Positions 9,282 to 18,022 are shown, counted from the first letter of the stretch. The stretch: 64,000 nucleotides of DNA from Colwellia sp. (GCA_013215465.1 JABSOW010000020.1:30529-94528), one strand, 5' to 3'. A program made the numbers and translations. The notes: generated by a model not told the origin, from the sequence alone.

Positions 9282-10784
9282 TTAATCAGTCTTAGTTGGC
9301 TTTAGCTGATGACCATAACGCTGATTAGTGCCACCATCATTAATTAAAAGACTATTATTCGAGCTACTACTTGCTGATTTATTCGGTGAGGTCGTTACTT
9401 TAGGTCTGTTTTGCTTGGTCATCTTGCCCAATAAATAAAATTCCATATCGGATACCGGCACAAAACCATCGGTAGGTAAAGCAATGCCTTTTTTATTAAA
9501 AGGTCTTACTAAACGCGGTGTTACCATAATAACTAACTCAGTCTGACCACTAATATATTCATGACTGCGAAATAATTGCCCTAATATCGGGATATCACCC
9601 AAACCAGGTAATTTATTAACACTGTCGCGCAAGGTATCACTTAATAAACCACCGATAGCAATGGTTTGACCATCAGCGAGTTCAACGGTCGTTTCAGCCG
9701 TTCTTTTGACAATAGAAGGTACCACCAAGGTTGAAGTTGAACCTGATGGGGTAACGCCAACGCCATGAGAATTAGTCAGTTCACTAACCAATACTTTAAG
9801 GTTTAAGTTGATTTTTCCTGAGTCTAAAATGGTGGGTACAAAACTAACCCCAACACCGAAATCTTTAAATGCAATGGTGGTACCTTCTCTACCGGGTATT
9901 GGTACCGGAAATTCGCCACCAGCTAAAAACTCAGCTTTTTGACCACTTAAGGCGGTAATATTAGGCTCTGCTAATATTTTCGCTAAGCCATTTTGTTTGG
10001 CGATATCTAGGGCAAAATCAAACTGCATCTCACTCTTAATTAAAGAGCCAAAAAAACCACTGCTAATACTGCTAGCTGTTCCTGCACCTATGCCATTAAT
10101 TATGCCGCCAGTGCCATCTGAGCCATCAAAGGTTAACGACATTCTGGAATCAAACTTGCGGGAAAGTTCGGTACTGACCTCGGCAACAGTCACTTCCAAC
10201 ATGACTTGTTGGCCGCCACCAATAGAGATCATATTGAGTACTTTACTTTTGCCTTTAATGACTGATGCCGCATCGGCATAACCTCTGGCTAATTCCACTG
10301 CGGTATTCATTTTTGCCAAGGAAGAGGATTGGCCACTGAGTACTAATTGTCCTTGTGATGTTTCTACGCCAATATCTTCACCGGGTAGGTAATGAAATAA
10401 ACGTTGGCGTAAGCTGTTTAAATCGTGAGTCACTTCAAGATTAATGGTATCAACCAGTTTATCTTCCTCGTCCCATACCATGATATTGGTGGTACCTAAT
10501 GTTTTACCGACAATATAAAGCTCTTTGGAGCGTAATATTAAAATATCCGCAATGCTGTCATTACCTATTGAAACTCGGCTAACGGTTTGATTCATGGTTA
10601 GGTTTTTCGATTTAAAAATAGGTACCTTTAACTCATCATTTATTAAGTTAGTGGGTCCTCCTGCTAGTACCGGTGAGCTAATAAATAATTGTGCCATTAC
10701 CAACAATACATAGGGCAATGATAGGTAACGCAATAATAGATAACGCTTGATTGTTATGATTGTATTCACGGTTACACCTTTCAT
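9282..10784 (-). CDS. rcpA: RcpA/CpaC outer-membrane secretin
   Basis: Type II/III secretin of the Tad machine. An N-terminal signal peptide (LPYVLLVMAQLFISSPVLA) is followed by the pilus-secretin N-domain and a BON-like region (GETSQGQLVLSGQSSS), then the secretin domain with VMLEVTVAEVS, EFLAGGEFPVPIPG and the C-terminal signature GLLSDTLRDSVNKLPGLGDIPILGQLF. It forms the gated outer-membrane channel for the Flp fibre. A second possible start, a GTG five codons into the frame, also has an AAAGG upstream. Confidence 0.92.
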   Translation of the reverse strand: MKGVTVNTIITIKRYLLLRYLSLPYVLLVMAQLFISSPVLAGGPTNLINDELKVPIFKSKNLTMNQTVSRVSIGNDSIADILILRSKELYIVGKTLGTTNIMVWDEEDKLVDTINLEVTHDLNSLRQRLFHYLPGEDIGVETSQGQLVLSGQSSSLAKMNTAVELARGYADAASVIKGKSKVLNMISIGGGQQVMLEVTVAEVSTELSRKFDSRMSLTFDGSDGTGGIINGIGAGTASSISSGFFGSLIKSEMQFDFALDIAKQNGLAKILAEPNITALSGQKAEFLAGGEFPVPIPGREGTTIAFKDFGVGVSFVPTILDSGKINLNLKVLVSELTNSHGVGVTPSGSTSTLVVPSIVKRTAETTVELADGQTIAIGGLLSDTLRDSVNKLPGLGDIPILGQLFRSHEYISGQTELVIMVTPRLVRPFNKKGIALPTDGFVPVSDMEFYLLGKMTKQNRPKVTTSPNKSASSSSNNSLLINDGGTNQRYGHQLKPTKTD

Positions 10785-10848
10785 GACTTTGTCCTTATTA
10801 GCTCTAGAGCCTCAGTGTTTAATCGCTTAAACTTAGGTCTCTAATTAT

Positions 10849-11676
10849 TTAAATATCTACCTGTACGGTTTGTTGTCTAACACCTCTGATTAACTCTACT
10901 CGCTGGCGTTGGATTATTTTAGGAACAATGGTCGAGGCTGGCTGAGAAACTGTTTCTACTGTGGGCTCTGGTACCGCTATTGGCTCTACCGTTTCTGTTA
11001 TGGTGCTTTTATTACTGGCAATAACTACTGCTTCATCATCAATTGGATTACGTAAGGCTAGTTGCAAATAGCCATTTCTGCGCGCACTCATTAATATTTC
11101 GGCTTGAGTTAAGTTCACTTCAACGGTGATTGCCCTAACTAATTGTGGTTTGTTTTCACCGCTGGCTGCTCTTTGATCAACCGCCAGTATATTGATATTA
11201 GAAAGAATCACCTCGGTAGTAGGCTTGCCGTCTTGCTGGTAAGTATTAAGAATATCTACCTTGTTGCCCGGTAATAAAAAACCCGCAACACCAACAACAT
11301 CATTTACTCGGATCGTTATCGCACGCATATTTTTACCAATCAAACTGGCTAAATAACTGCCATCACCTTGCTGTGCCAAACGTTCTGATCTCATAATGTC
11401 GCCAATGTAAAATTGGTTTTTAGCCACCTTGCCGATAACACTCTCTAAGTCATGCATCGCTTTATCGGGCGCCATTGATTTAGGAAATACCGTTAAATTG
11501 ACATGTTTAGCCTCTATAATAGTGCCAGTGGGAATGATGACTGTACTGATAACAATATTCACTTGTTCTTCGGTTAATTCTTTCTGGCTATCATTGAGCC
11601 AATTTTTAGCGATCAATACTGCGCCGACACCAAAAACCACTGACATGGTAATAAAAAGAATAGTATTTTTGTTCAT
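10849..11676 (-). CDS. rcpC: RcpC/CpaB pilus assembly protein
   Basis: CpaB family protein with an N-terminal membrane helix, a SAF-like domain (VIIPTGTIIEAKHVNLTVFP, then IGDIMRSERL) and the RcpC domain with AITIRVNDVVGVAGFLLPGNKVDIL, which is highly diagnostic. The C-terminal ~50 residues are Pro/Val/Thr rich and probably extended. It is periplasmic, next to the secretin. Its start overlaps the stop of the upstream AAA ATPase gene (TAATG), so translation is probably coupled. Confidence 0.9.
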   Translation of the reverse strand: MNKNTILFITMSVVFGVGAVLIAKNWLNDSQKELTEEQVNIVISTVIIPTGTIIEAKHVNLTVFPKSMAPDKAMHDLESVIGKVAKNQFYIGDIMRSERLAQQGDGSYLASLIGKNMRAITIRVNDVVGVAGFLLPGNKVDILNTYQQDGKPTTEVILSNINILAVDQRAASGENKPQLVRAITVEVNLTQAEILMSARRNGYLQLALRNPIDDEAVVIASNKSTITETVEPIAVPEPTVETVSQPASTIVPKIIQRQRVELIRGVRQQTVQVDI

Positions 11677-13160
11677 TACTGACTCCTTGAGTTATTTAGT
11701 TCATTTGGCTCATTTAATTTATTATCTTGTTGAGTACTGTCTTGCTGAGTCTTATCTAGCTCAGGGGTATCAGTGCTGCGGACAAAATAATGCCGCCAAG
11801 CAAAACGGATAAGCGCAGGGGTAACCACAGGCACTAATTGATTAAATTTTATTTGATCACTAACTATGCTTAATAAGTCTCGAGGTAAGCAGGGTAAAAA
11901 GTCTTTTTTATCGGCATAGTGATACTGTTCAACTAAATAGGTGAAAATGTCGTTGTAACACTCAAGTTGATAGTCAGCACAGGTTTTAAACCATAACTTT
12001 TGGTATAGTTCAAGAGGCAGGGCTTCAAATTTAATTTTGTAACCTAAACGTCGTAAAAAGGCATCATCAACCAAGTCTTGTGGGGCTAAATTAGTCGAAA
12101 AAAGTAGAATTAGTTCAAACGGAATTTCAAAATGTAGTCCGTTTGGTAAAGATAAAAAGTCGCGTCGTTCTTCTAAAGGAATTATCCAGCGGTTAAATAG
12201 TGCTACTGGACTAATTTTTTGCCGTCCTAAATCATCTAGCAATAAAATACCGTTATTGGCTTTTAATTGCAGTGGCGCTTTATAAGTGAGATTAGTAGCA
12301 TCAAAGTTCACCTCCAACATTTCAGCAGCCAATTCACCACCTGTTACTAATAACGGTCTTTGGCATAAATGCCAACGTGGATCATAACCATGGGCTAAGC
12401 TGACAAGTTTGGCATCGCCATTTTCTTGTTGTTGCTCACGGGTGCTTAATACATGCAGCTGAGGATCATAAACCTGTATAATAATGTTATTAATTTCTAT
12501 CGCTGATGGGATCAAAACGTCATCACCAAAGAGCAAGTTTAAATGTCGACACAGGTAACTTTTGCCGACGCCAGGGGCACCATAAATTAAAATAGGTTTA
12601 CTGGAATTAAGCGCCGGCCCGATGGTGGCAATTAATTCATCTGAAAACATTAGCTCACTAAAGCGTTGCAACATCAGTTCTTTAACTACAACGGTATTAC
12701 GACTGGTTTGCTTAAGACAGATATCGCAATATTGCGCTAAAGGCACAGGCGCAATGCCTAAGTAACCTGCTTGCTTAAAGGCTTTTTCAGCCTCTGATAT
12801 TCCTAATGCACTAAGGGCATAACGCATTTGGCCACTTGCACTTGATTGGCGGTTTTCTAGCCAGCCAAGGGTTTTGGCATGGTCTAATAAACTTTGAATA
12901 ACGCCACCACTTAAGGCCATTTTTTCTGCTAATTGACGGACACTGACCACATGAGCAACTAATATATGTTTAAGTAATAGTTGTAATAATAACTGCTCTG
13001 ACAGGCCCGTTTCTGCCACGGTGCTAGGTCGTTTCGCTATCGCCGCTTCTTTATCAAATAGGCTGTTGTGCTGATTCAAGGCATTACTTTTATCTGAGCC
13101 GTCAGCCACTAACGTAGTAGAGCTTGACGTTTTATCAGTAAAATTTAATGATGAGTCCAT
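11676..13160 (-). CDS. AAA ATPase with winged-helix-like N-terminus, in tad operon
   Basis: 494-aa cytoplasmic protein without membrane segments. Residues ~45-135 look like a winged-helix unit (VVSVRQLAEKMALSGGVIQS followed by LGWLENR). The AAA domain has Walker A GAPGVGKS near residue 195, Walker B ILLLDDLG near 308, and a sensor-like LFSTNLAPQDLVDDAFLRRL. It resembles MoxR/ATP-binding regulatory AAA proteins rather than secretion ATPases; TadA already fills that role. It lies between tadV and rcpC with a one-base overlap to rcpC, so it is part of the transcription unit. Function is unknown; a regulatory or chaperone role for pilus assembly is inference. Confidence 0.78.
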   Translation of the reverse strand: MDSSLNFTDKTSSSTTLVADGSDKSNALNQHNSLFDKEAAIAKRPSTVAETGLSEQLLLQLLLKHILVAHVVSVRQLAEKMALSGGVIQSLLDHAKTLGWLENRQSSASGQMRYALSALGISEAEKAFKQAGYLGIAPVPLAQYCDICLKQTSRNTVVVKELMLQRFSELMFSDELIATIGPALNSSKPILIYGAPGVGKSYLCRHLNLLFGDDVLIPSAIEINNIIIQVYDPQLHVLSTREQQQENGDAKLVSLAHGYDPRWHLCQRPLLVTGGELAAEMLEVNFDATNLTYKAPLQLKANNGILLLDDLGRQKISPVALFNRWIIPLEERRDFLSLPNGLHFEIPFELILLFSTNLAPQDLVDDAFLRRLGYKIKFEALPLELYQKLWFKTCADYQLECYNDIFTYLVEQYHYADKKDFLPCLPRDLLSIVSDQIKFNQLVPVVTPALIRFAWRHYFVRSTDTPELDKTQQDSTQQDNKLNEPNELNNSRSQ

Positions 13161-13194
13161 GCTAACTCCGGTTAACTTTGTTTACTTTTACTTG

Positions 13195-13767
13195 TTAGTT
13201 GATACTTGTTAAAAAAGCGCTTATTTTAGTGTTTATTTCTGTGCCTAGGCTGGGGCTTATTTCCGTCGCAAGGTCAGGGCTAAGGTAACAAGCTAGCAAC
13301 CAACCTAACGCTAAAGCGGGCGCATAGGGCACATATACCGCTGAAGAAGCTTCTCTATTGCCGCCAAAGTCACTCTTTTTAATAAAACCTTGGCTGAGTA
13401 TTTTAAACAAACCTGACCAGCCAACTTTATAGAGCGCTAAAAAAAAGCTAGTAAAAGTTCCGAAAATCACCCCGTAAATGACTGACCACAATAGTAAACT
13501 AGGCCCCGAGAGCGCACCTACTGCCACCATCAACTTGACATCACCCGCGCCTAAACAGCGAAAGTAAAATGCGGGTAATAACAAGGTTAATGCTAAACCT
13601 GCACCCAATAACGCTTGCCCAATGCCATGCCATTGGCTGTAATACCCTTGCAGGAGCAGAGCCGCTAGTAGCCCGGTTAAACAAAGTTTATTGGGAATGC
13701 GTTGATAGCGCAGATCAAAATACAAAGCGCTAAGCAACACTAGCAAGGTAGCAGTAAGTACAATCAT
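13195..13767 (-). CDS. tadV: TadV/CpaA prepilin peptidase
   Basis: Inner-membrane aspartyl prepilin peptidase of the type used by Tad systems. It shows the two catalytic Asp regions, ALYFDLRYQRIPNKLC near the N-terminus and CLGAGDVKLMVAVG (GxGD), among about five to six membrane helices. It would cut Flp and the TadE-like pseudopilins. The ATG at 13767 directly follows the flp stop and is preferred; a TTG at 13788 would extend the frame back over the end of flp. Confidence 0.9.
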   Translation of the reverse strand: MIVLTATLLVLLSALYFDLRYQRIPNKLCLTGLLAALLLQGYYSQWHGIGQALLGAGLALTLLLPAFYFRCLGAGDVKLMVAVGALSGPSLLLWSVIYGVIFGTFTSFFLALYKVGWSGLFKILSQGFIKKSDFGGNREASSAVYVPYAPALALGWLLACYLSPDLATEISPSLGTEINTKISAFLTSIN

Positions 13768-13769
13768 TA

Positions 13770-14024
13770 CTATGCCGCTGCTGTACAAACACCGGGAGTT
13801 ACGGGATCTGTGGTATTATCCGGTGCTGTCCAGGTACCACCAGTAGTTGCACAGGATAATGAGTTAATTTGATTGGTAGCATTATCACCTAAATTGCTAA
13901 AAGCAATGACCATACCGCCAACCACTAAACCACCGGCAATGGCATATTCCACCGCAGTTAAACCACTTTCATCTTTAATAAAATTTTTTATAAAACCTTT
14001 GATACGATAAGTTAATTTATTCAT
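13770..14024 (-). CDS. flp: Flp major pilin with extended cysteine-containing tail
   Basis: 84-aa Flp/Fap pilin. The cleavage site is DESG followed by LTAVEYAIAGGLVVGGMVIA, giving the Tad hallmark G-(x4)-EY. The ATG at 14024 is chosen because GGAGATT lies just upstream; an open frame reaching to 14210 is not needed. Most Flp pilins end shortly after the hydrophobic segment. This one continues with about 30 residues, including CATTGGTW and PVTPGVC, so a disulphide loop is possible. First gene of the operon and preceded by its own promoter. Confidence 0.9.
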   Translation of the reverse strand: MNKLTYRIKGFIKNFIKDESGLTAVEYAIAGGLVVGGMVIAFSNLGDNATNQINSLSCATTGGTWTAPDNTTDPVTPGVCTAAA

Positions 14025-14045
14025 CAGAATCTCCAAAACTATTGG

Positions 14046-14074
14046 TATATATGCATAATCGCAAAATAAAGCAA
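14046..14074 (-). promoter_or_regulatory. Predicted sigma70 promoter of the flp-tad operon
   Basis: On the minus strand TTGCTT (14074-14069) is separated by 17 bases from TATATA (14051-14046). Transcription would begin near 14039, leaving a leader of about 15 bases that contains the GGAGATT ribosome site of flp. Prediction from consensus only. Confidence 0.5.
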
Positions 14075-14243
14075 AGTAGAAGCTAACAAATGCATTTGAG
14101 GTAACCATAGTTTTAACTACGGAGCAGGTACTTAGCAGGTATTTAATAGAAGGTAAATACCGTATAGGTAACAACAAAGGCAATTGCACTCCCTTGCTGA
14201 CTTTATTCAATACTCAATACAATAAATGAGTATATTAATAAAA

Positions 14244-15887
14244 CTAGTCGGTTTTTTCTGGCTTTACTAGCACCAGATTGCTATCTATTGTATCCATTTG
14301 CGAATTAAGCTGAGAAGGAAAAAAAAATGGCTGGTCTAATTGATAGATGTCAGCCGACCAATGCACTTTTCCTGCTGGGGTTAGCCAAACTGTTTGATAG
14401 GTGAGGTAAACTTCAATACTATCTTTTAGCTTGATATGCTGGCTTTTATTGGTAGTTAACGCTTGTTTTATCTGCAGTTGTTTGTTTTGAGATTCACTAA
14501 CCATAAACTGTTGAGCTAGCAAATGAGCTGACTGTAAGCGCACGCAACCATGACTTAGCGCGCGATTTTTATTAAGAAAGAGATTTTTTGCTGGAGTATC
14601 ATGTAGATATACTGAATGAAAATTTTTAATATTAAAGCGGTATTTTCCTAGAGCGTTATTTTTTCCTGCTACTTGTATTAATTTATACTCACCCAAGGCG
14701 GCTTTTATTGACGCGCTATCATTAAAAACGGGCTGAATAATTTGCTTAGCACCATAACCTTTTGACAGTTTAAAGTTCTGCCGTTTGAGTGAGCCTGGAT
14801 TGGTGCTATTTTCTACTAATAATTCGTTATGCACTATGTTGTAGGTTGGCGTCCATTGCGGGTTAATGGTGAGGCTATTAACTTGAGTAACCATTATCGG
14901 GGTAGGGTGCTGACTATCACCAACAATGACTTTCATTGATAAGGTTTCTTGTCTCTTGTCAACAAAAGACAAGCGGTAGGAAGGGATATTAACCATAACA
15001 TAACGTTTTGGTGGTTTACTGGGTAATGATAACCAACGCCACAAATTAATTTGCATGGTGGTTATGCGCTTTGCCGGGCTAGTATTAAGTGCCGCAATTG
15101 TTTTTGCTGTTAATTTGCCATTAGGTTTTAAGTTATGTCTAGTTTGAAACTGTTTAAGTGCGTTAATCACTTCGGGATCAAAAATATGCTGGCGGTAGCG
15201 CGATCTCGGTTTTTTGTTAAGATCAGCCAAGGCAACTAAAATATTGCGCAGTTTAGCCACTTCTTTGTGTCCTTGACCTAGGGTGAGTGATAAGTTTTTA
15301 TCAATGACTGGCCAAGGTTTTTTGGCTAATTGACGATAATAAGCAATGGCGCTACGCAGATGAAGCACCTGGTCAAATTGCGGTAATAATTGATCAACGT
15401 AACTGGCTAGGTTGTTATTTTTTACGGCCTGAAAAATATCTTCTTGTGGTTTTTCTAGCGGCTTAGACTGGTAACCATTAAATAAAGTGGCAATAGTAAA
15501 TAATTGCTGAGTTAACTGTTGATCTACTTTTTTTATAACTTCATCTTGTTGGGTAACTAAGTTAACCATATCAGGAAAAAGTAACTGTTTAATGCCGAGG
15601 TCATTAAGTAAACTGATTAATGACAGTCCGGATAAATTAAGCTTATTATTATCAAACCATAAGTAATCTTGATTATTATGAGCTAAAAGTTGTTGATAGT
15701 TAGCTTGTTTATTTTTAGATAGAGGTTGGTAAGGCAAGGGGTTTTGCCGAGTAAGGAAGGTCTTAGTGGCTAGAATGTTTTTTTTACGCTCAGTGATTTT
15801 ACTATCAGTAAGGTAAAAGTTTTCTTCTGCTCCGACAATGCTCACGCCGAGCAATAAAAAAAATGTCACAATAACGCTAGTCTTCAT
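14244..15887 (-). CDS. L,D-transpeptidase (YcbB/LdtD-like)
   Basis: Periplasmic peptidoglycan cross-linking enzyme. Signal peptide MKTSVIVTFFLLLGVSIVGA, a helical scaffold region, a peptidoglycan-binding helix bundle (NALKQFQTRHNLKPNGKLTA, about residues 228-265), then the YkuD catalytic domain with VNIPSYRLSFVD and the active-site HGCVRLQ near residue 447 (Cys nucleophile). It makes 3-3 meso-DAP cross-links in this family. 547 aa is close to the E. coli enzyme. Lies 220 bp upstream of flp on the same strand but with an independent-looking gap, so probably not part of the pilus operon. Confidence 0.9.
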   Translation of the reverse strand: MKTSVIVTFFLLLGVSIVGAEENFYLTDSKITERKKNILATKTFLTRQNPLPYQPLSKNKQANYQQLLAHNNQDYLWFDNNKLNLSGLSLISLLNDLGIKQLLFPDMVNLVTQQDEVIKKVDQQLTQQLFTIATLFNGYQSKPLEKPQEDIFQAVKNNNLASYVDQLLPQFDQVLHLRSAIAYYRQLAKKPWPVIDKNLSLTLGQGHKEVAKLRNILVALADLNKKPRSRYRQHIFDPEVINALKQFQTRHNLKPNGKLTAKTIAALNTSPAKRITTMQINLWRWLSLPSKPPKRYVMVNIPSYRLSFVDKRQETLSMKVIVGDSQHPTPIMVTQVNSLTINPQWTPTYNIVHNELLVENSTNPGSLKRQNFKLSKGYGAKQIIQPVFNDSASIKAALGEYKLIQVAGKNNALGKYRFNIKNFHSVYLHDTPAKNLFLNKNRALSHGCVRLQSAHLLAQQFMVSESQNKQLQIKQALTTNKSQHIKLKDSIEVYLTYQTVWLTPAGKVHWSADIYQLDQPFFFPSQLNSQMDTIDSNLVLVKPEKTD

Positions 15888-15925
15888 TATACCCTCTTAA
15901 TATATTATCTTTAAGCTGCTTAACC

Positions 15926-16786
15926 TTAATCAAGACCAATAGAGCGACGGAATTTAGCTTGCTTCATTTTTGTTATCGGTAATAACTCCATTCTTAATTT
16001 TTGATACCTCTGATATAAGCAGCTTAACTCTATGCCTTGTTCATTTTTGATATAGGCAGTTGGTGTTAAACCAATATGCTCTTTAAAATTTCGGCAAAAG
16101 TGTGACGGATTTGAAAAGCCAACGGCAAAGGAGGCATTGGTCACTGAAGCGTTGGCTTGACGTAATAAAAACTCACTTTCTTCTAATCGTCGACATAAAA
16201 TATATTGGCAAAAACCAATACCGCATAAATCTTTAAACATATGGCTAGTACGGCTTGGGCTTAAATAGATACTTTTAGCCGCTTGTTTCAATGAAGGTGC
16301 ATCACAAAAGTGGTGTTCTATTAACTCAAATAAATCTTCTAACGGGTGCGTTATTAATTCTTCTGTTGCCGGTATAAAATTGTCGTGAATTGACTCTTGT
16401 TCAAAGCAGTCAATGCTTGTGGTTTCGTTAAGTTCGACTAACAAATTAGCTAATGCTTTGTTATCTATAGGTAGCCTGAGTACATCTTTAACGCCGAGTT
16501 TTAGCGCATGGTGAAGCATAGGTATTGATATACAAGCGGATAAAATATAAAGCGGTGTTTTAGCAAAGTGATGATGTATTGATTCTAAGTTATAACGATG
16601 TACTTCAGATTGACAGTCCATTACATAAGCGATGGCGCCTAAAGAGCCATTAAATTTTTTTATATGTTCAAGTGAGGGGATGGTTTTAAGGGAAAGTTTA
16701 TCAGCTAAGCTATTGTAAACATCGGTAACTACTTTTTTGTTATGTCCGGTAACACCAAAGTATTGTTTTGTTTTGAGAATAGTCAT
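15926..16786 (-). CDS. AraC-family regulator with degenerate receiver-like N-terminus
   Basis: The C-terminal ~100 residues are an AraC/XylS DNA-binding domain (SLKQAAKSIYLSPSRTSHMF, then NASFAVGFSNPSHFCRNFKE-HIGLTPTAY). The N-terminal ~125 residues have receiver-domain rhythm: a strand ending AIAYVMD, a TPLYILSA strand, and the LKLGVKDVLRLPID ending typical of REC alpha4-beta5. The acidic pocket at the start is missing, so phosphorylation is doubtful. Regulatory target unknown. Its start faces the non-coding stretch leading to the bufferin region. Confidence 0.8.
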   Translation of the reverse strand: MTILKTKQYFGVTGHNKKVVTDVYNSLADKLSLKTIPSLEHIKKFNGSLGAIAYVMDCQSEVHRYNLESIHHHFAKTPLYILSACISIPMLHHALKLGVKDVLRLPIDNKALANLLVELNETTSIDCFEQESIHDNFIPATEELITHPLEDLFELIEHHFCDAPSLKQAAKSIYLSPSRTSHMFKDLCGIGFCQYILCRRLEESEFLLRQANASVTNASFAVGFSNPSHFCRNFKEHIGLTPTAYIKNEQGIELSCLYQRYQKLRMELLPITKMKQAKFRRSIGLD

Positions 16787-17160
16787 AGCTCTCTCTTAAT
16801 AATTATTTCCAATATTTAAAACAGTTTTAATATTAGAAATAAGTGAGTTTTAGTGTGTTTTTTAAGCATGTTTTATGCCTCTATATAAATAAACAAAGTA
16901 ATACAGCAGCTTATAATTTGAATAAAAATCGCTAAAGTAAAAGTGTAAAAAATATAGACACTTTTAAACTGACATTTTGCCTCGATTTTAGGAATAAGTT
17001 TCTTGATAGATAATCTCCAGACAATCAAATATCACTTTATTTTTTTATGAATATTCTAATTTAGTAGATACTTTAACGGCTGTCGAACATGACACTTTGT
17101 TTTATTTTAATATAGCGGAATCTCGCAATTATACCAATTTCATTACTTCATTATAAAAAA
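16787..17160. other. Non-coding stretch upstream of AraC gene
   Basis: About 370 very AT-rich bases with no credible reading frame on either strand. It must hold the promoter of the minus-strand AraC gene; I cannot pick one with confidence. Near 17130 it contains ATACCAATTTCATTACTTCA, related to the palindrome at 17339. Confidence 0.5.
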
Positions 17161-17316
17161 TTAGGTACCGAGCCTACGGCATGGAAAATTGTTGGCGATA
17201 AACTTTACTTAAACCTTAGTAAAGCCGTTCAAAAAAAATGGCTCTCTGATGTACCTGCTCATTTAGATACGGCAAACCGGGTATGGTCAGGCATTCAAGG
17301 TGTATCTATTGCTTAG
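17161..17316 (+). pseudogene. C-terminal remnant of a YHS-domain protein
   Basis: An open frame without a start encodes AWKIVGDKLYLNLSKAVQKKW followed by about 24 residues to a TAG. This is the typical tail of small YHS-domain proteins (WKIVDGKLYLNLN-type motif). The N-terminal half, including the YHS signature itself, is absent upstream, where the sequence is non-coding. Interpreted as a deletion remnant; the exact family is a pattern judgement. Confidence 0.55.
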
Positions 17317-17338
17317 TTAGCTGCTGAATAACTTGCTT

Positions 17339-17385
17339 ATACCAATTGAAGTAATGAATGTTCAATTCATTACTTCAATTGGTAT
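17339..17385. repeat. 21-bp perfect inverted repeat
   Basis: Two 21-base arms (17339-17359 and 17365-17385) are exact reverse complements around a 5-base loop GTTCA. The arm core ACCAATTGAAGTAATGAA also occurs once at about 40003-40020 and in degenerate form near 17133. It could fold as a strong RNA hairpin, acting as a terminator-like barrier upstream of the bufferin genes, or be a mobile repeat unit. Confidence 0.75.
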
Positions 17386-17466
17386 TACAAATCTAAAAGC
17401 AATCCATATAAGAAAGTGCAGGCTTCTTTATATGGAATGGTATCAATTCAACAAATGAGAAATTAA

Positions 17467-17667
17467 ATGAAAGATAAGGAAAAGGTACAAGGTCTTAATT
17501 GGCTCGAACATGAGCAAGCCAGTGGACTCTTATATCATGGTGTACCTACGTTGGTGTTAATGGATAAATTGAATAACACAGCTAGCTTAATCGATGGAGT
17601 CACAGGTGCTCAGGTTAAGGATTGGCTAGATACACAGCTTAGCGCTACGTTTGAACAATTAAATTAA
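17467..17667 (+). CDS. Small protein resembling the C-terminal half of a thioredoxin fold
   Basis: 66 aa. The stretch LLYHGVPTLVLMDKLNNTAS has the GVPT cis-proline loop and following strand of thioredoxin-fold proteins, then a C-terminal helix. No CxxC and no N-terminal half are present, so it may be a truncated gene rather than a working oxidoreductase. ATG at 17467 with only a weak ribosome site. It lies just upstream of the first bufferin precursor. Function not assignable. Confidence 0.4.
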   Translation: MKDKEKVQGLNWLEHEQASGLLYHGVPTLVLMDKLNNTASLIDGVTGAQVKDWLDTQLSATFEQLN

Positions 17668-17670
17668 TTT

Positions 17671-17712
17671 TATACACAATTATTTATACGCAATTATTTA
17701 TACGCAATTATT
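17671..17712. repeat. Three tandem 14-bp direct repeats upstream of bufA copy 1
   Basis: Copies at 17671-17684, 17685-17698 and 17699-17712 read TATAC(A/G)CAATTATT; the second and third are identical and the first differs at one base. The array ends about 30 bases before the ATG of the DUF2282 gene, where promoter elements would be expected. It may be an operator array or simple slippage. Confidence 0.7.
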
Positions 17713-17740
17713 AATACCAAATTAAATAGAGGTTTACATT

Positions 17741-18022
17741 ATGAACAAAAAACAATTATTAGCTAGTGCAGCACTTGCTGTAACCATCGCCACAACTGTT
17801 GTAGCTCCTGCGCAAGCCGGTGGTAAAGAAAAGTGTTACGGCGTTGCTATGGCAGGTCAAAATGACTGTGCCAACTTAGCCGGAACTCACTCATGCGCGG
17901 GACAATCATCGGTTGATAACGATTTTGGTGAGTGGAAACTTGTCGCTAAAGGCACTTGTGATGATATTGGTGGCTTATTAAAGGCTGATGCGAAAAATAA
18001 ATATAAAGCAGAAAGCTCATAA
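17741..18022 (+). CDS. Bufferin-type RiPP precursor (DUF2282), copy 1
   Basis: 93 aa with a Sec signal peptide ending in APAQA (about residue 26) and a short mature domain with four Cys at residues 32, 43, 52 and 73. The motifs EKCYGVA, NDCANL, HSCAGQ and AKGTC are those of the DUF2282/BufA1 family. Family members are exported peptides whose central cysteines are modified by an MNIO enzyme and which bind copper. Ribosome site AGAGG precedes the ATG. A DoxX gene follows, but no MNIO gene is adjacent; the only one in the window is at 24610. Confidence 0.85.
   Translation: MNKKQLLASAALAVTIATTVVAPAQAGGKEKCYGVAMAGQNDCANLAGTHSCAGQSSVDNDFGEWKLVAKGTCDDIGGLLKADAKNKYKAESS

Noticed and set aside
14025..14210. 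Longer N-terminus of the Flp pilin
   Set aside because: The extension carries no ribosome site and would put 62 residues before the basic leader, unlike any Flp pilin.
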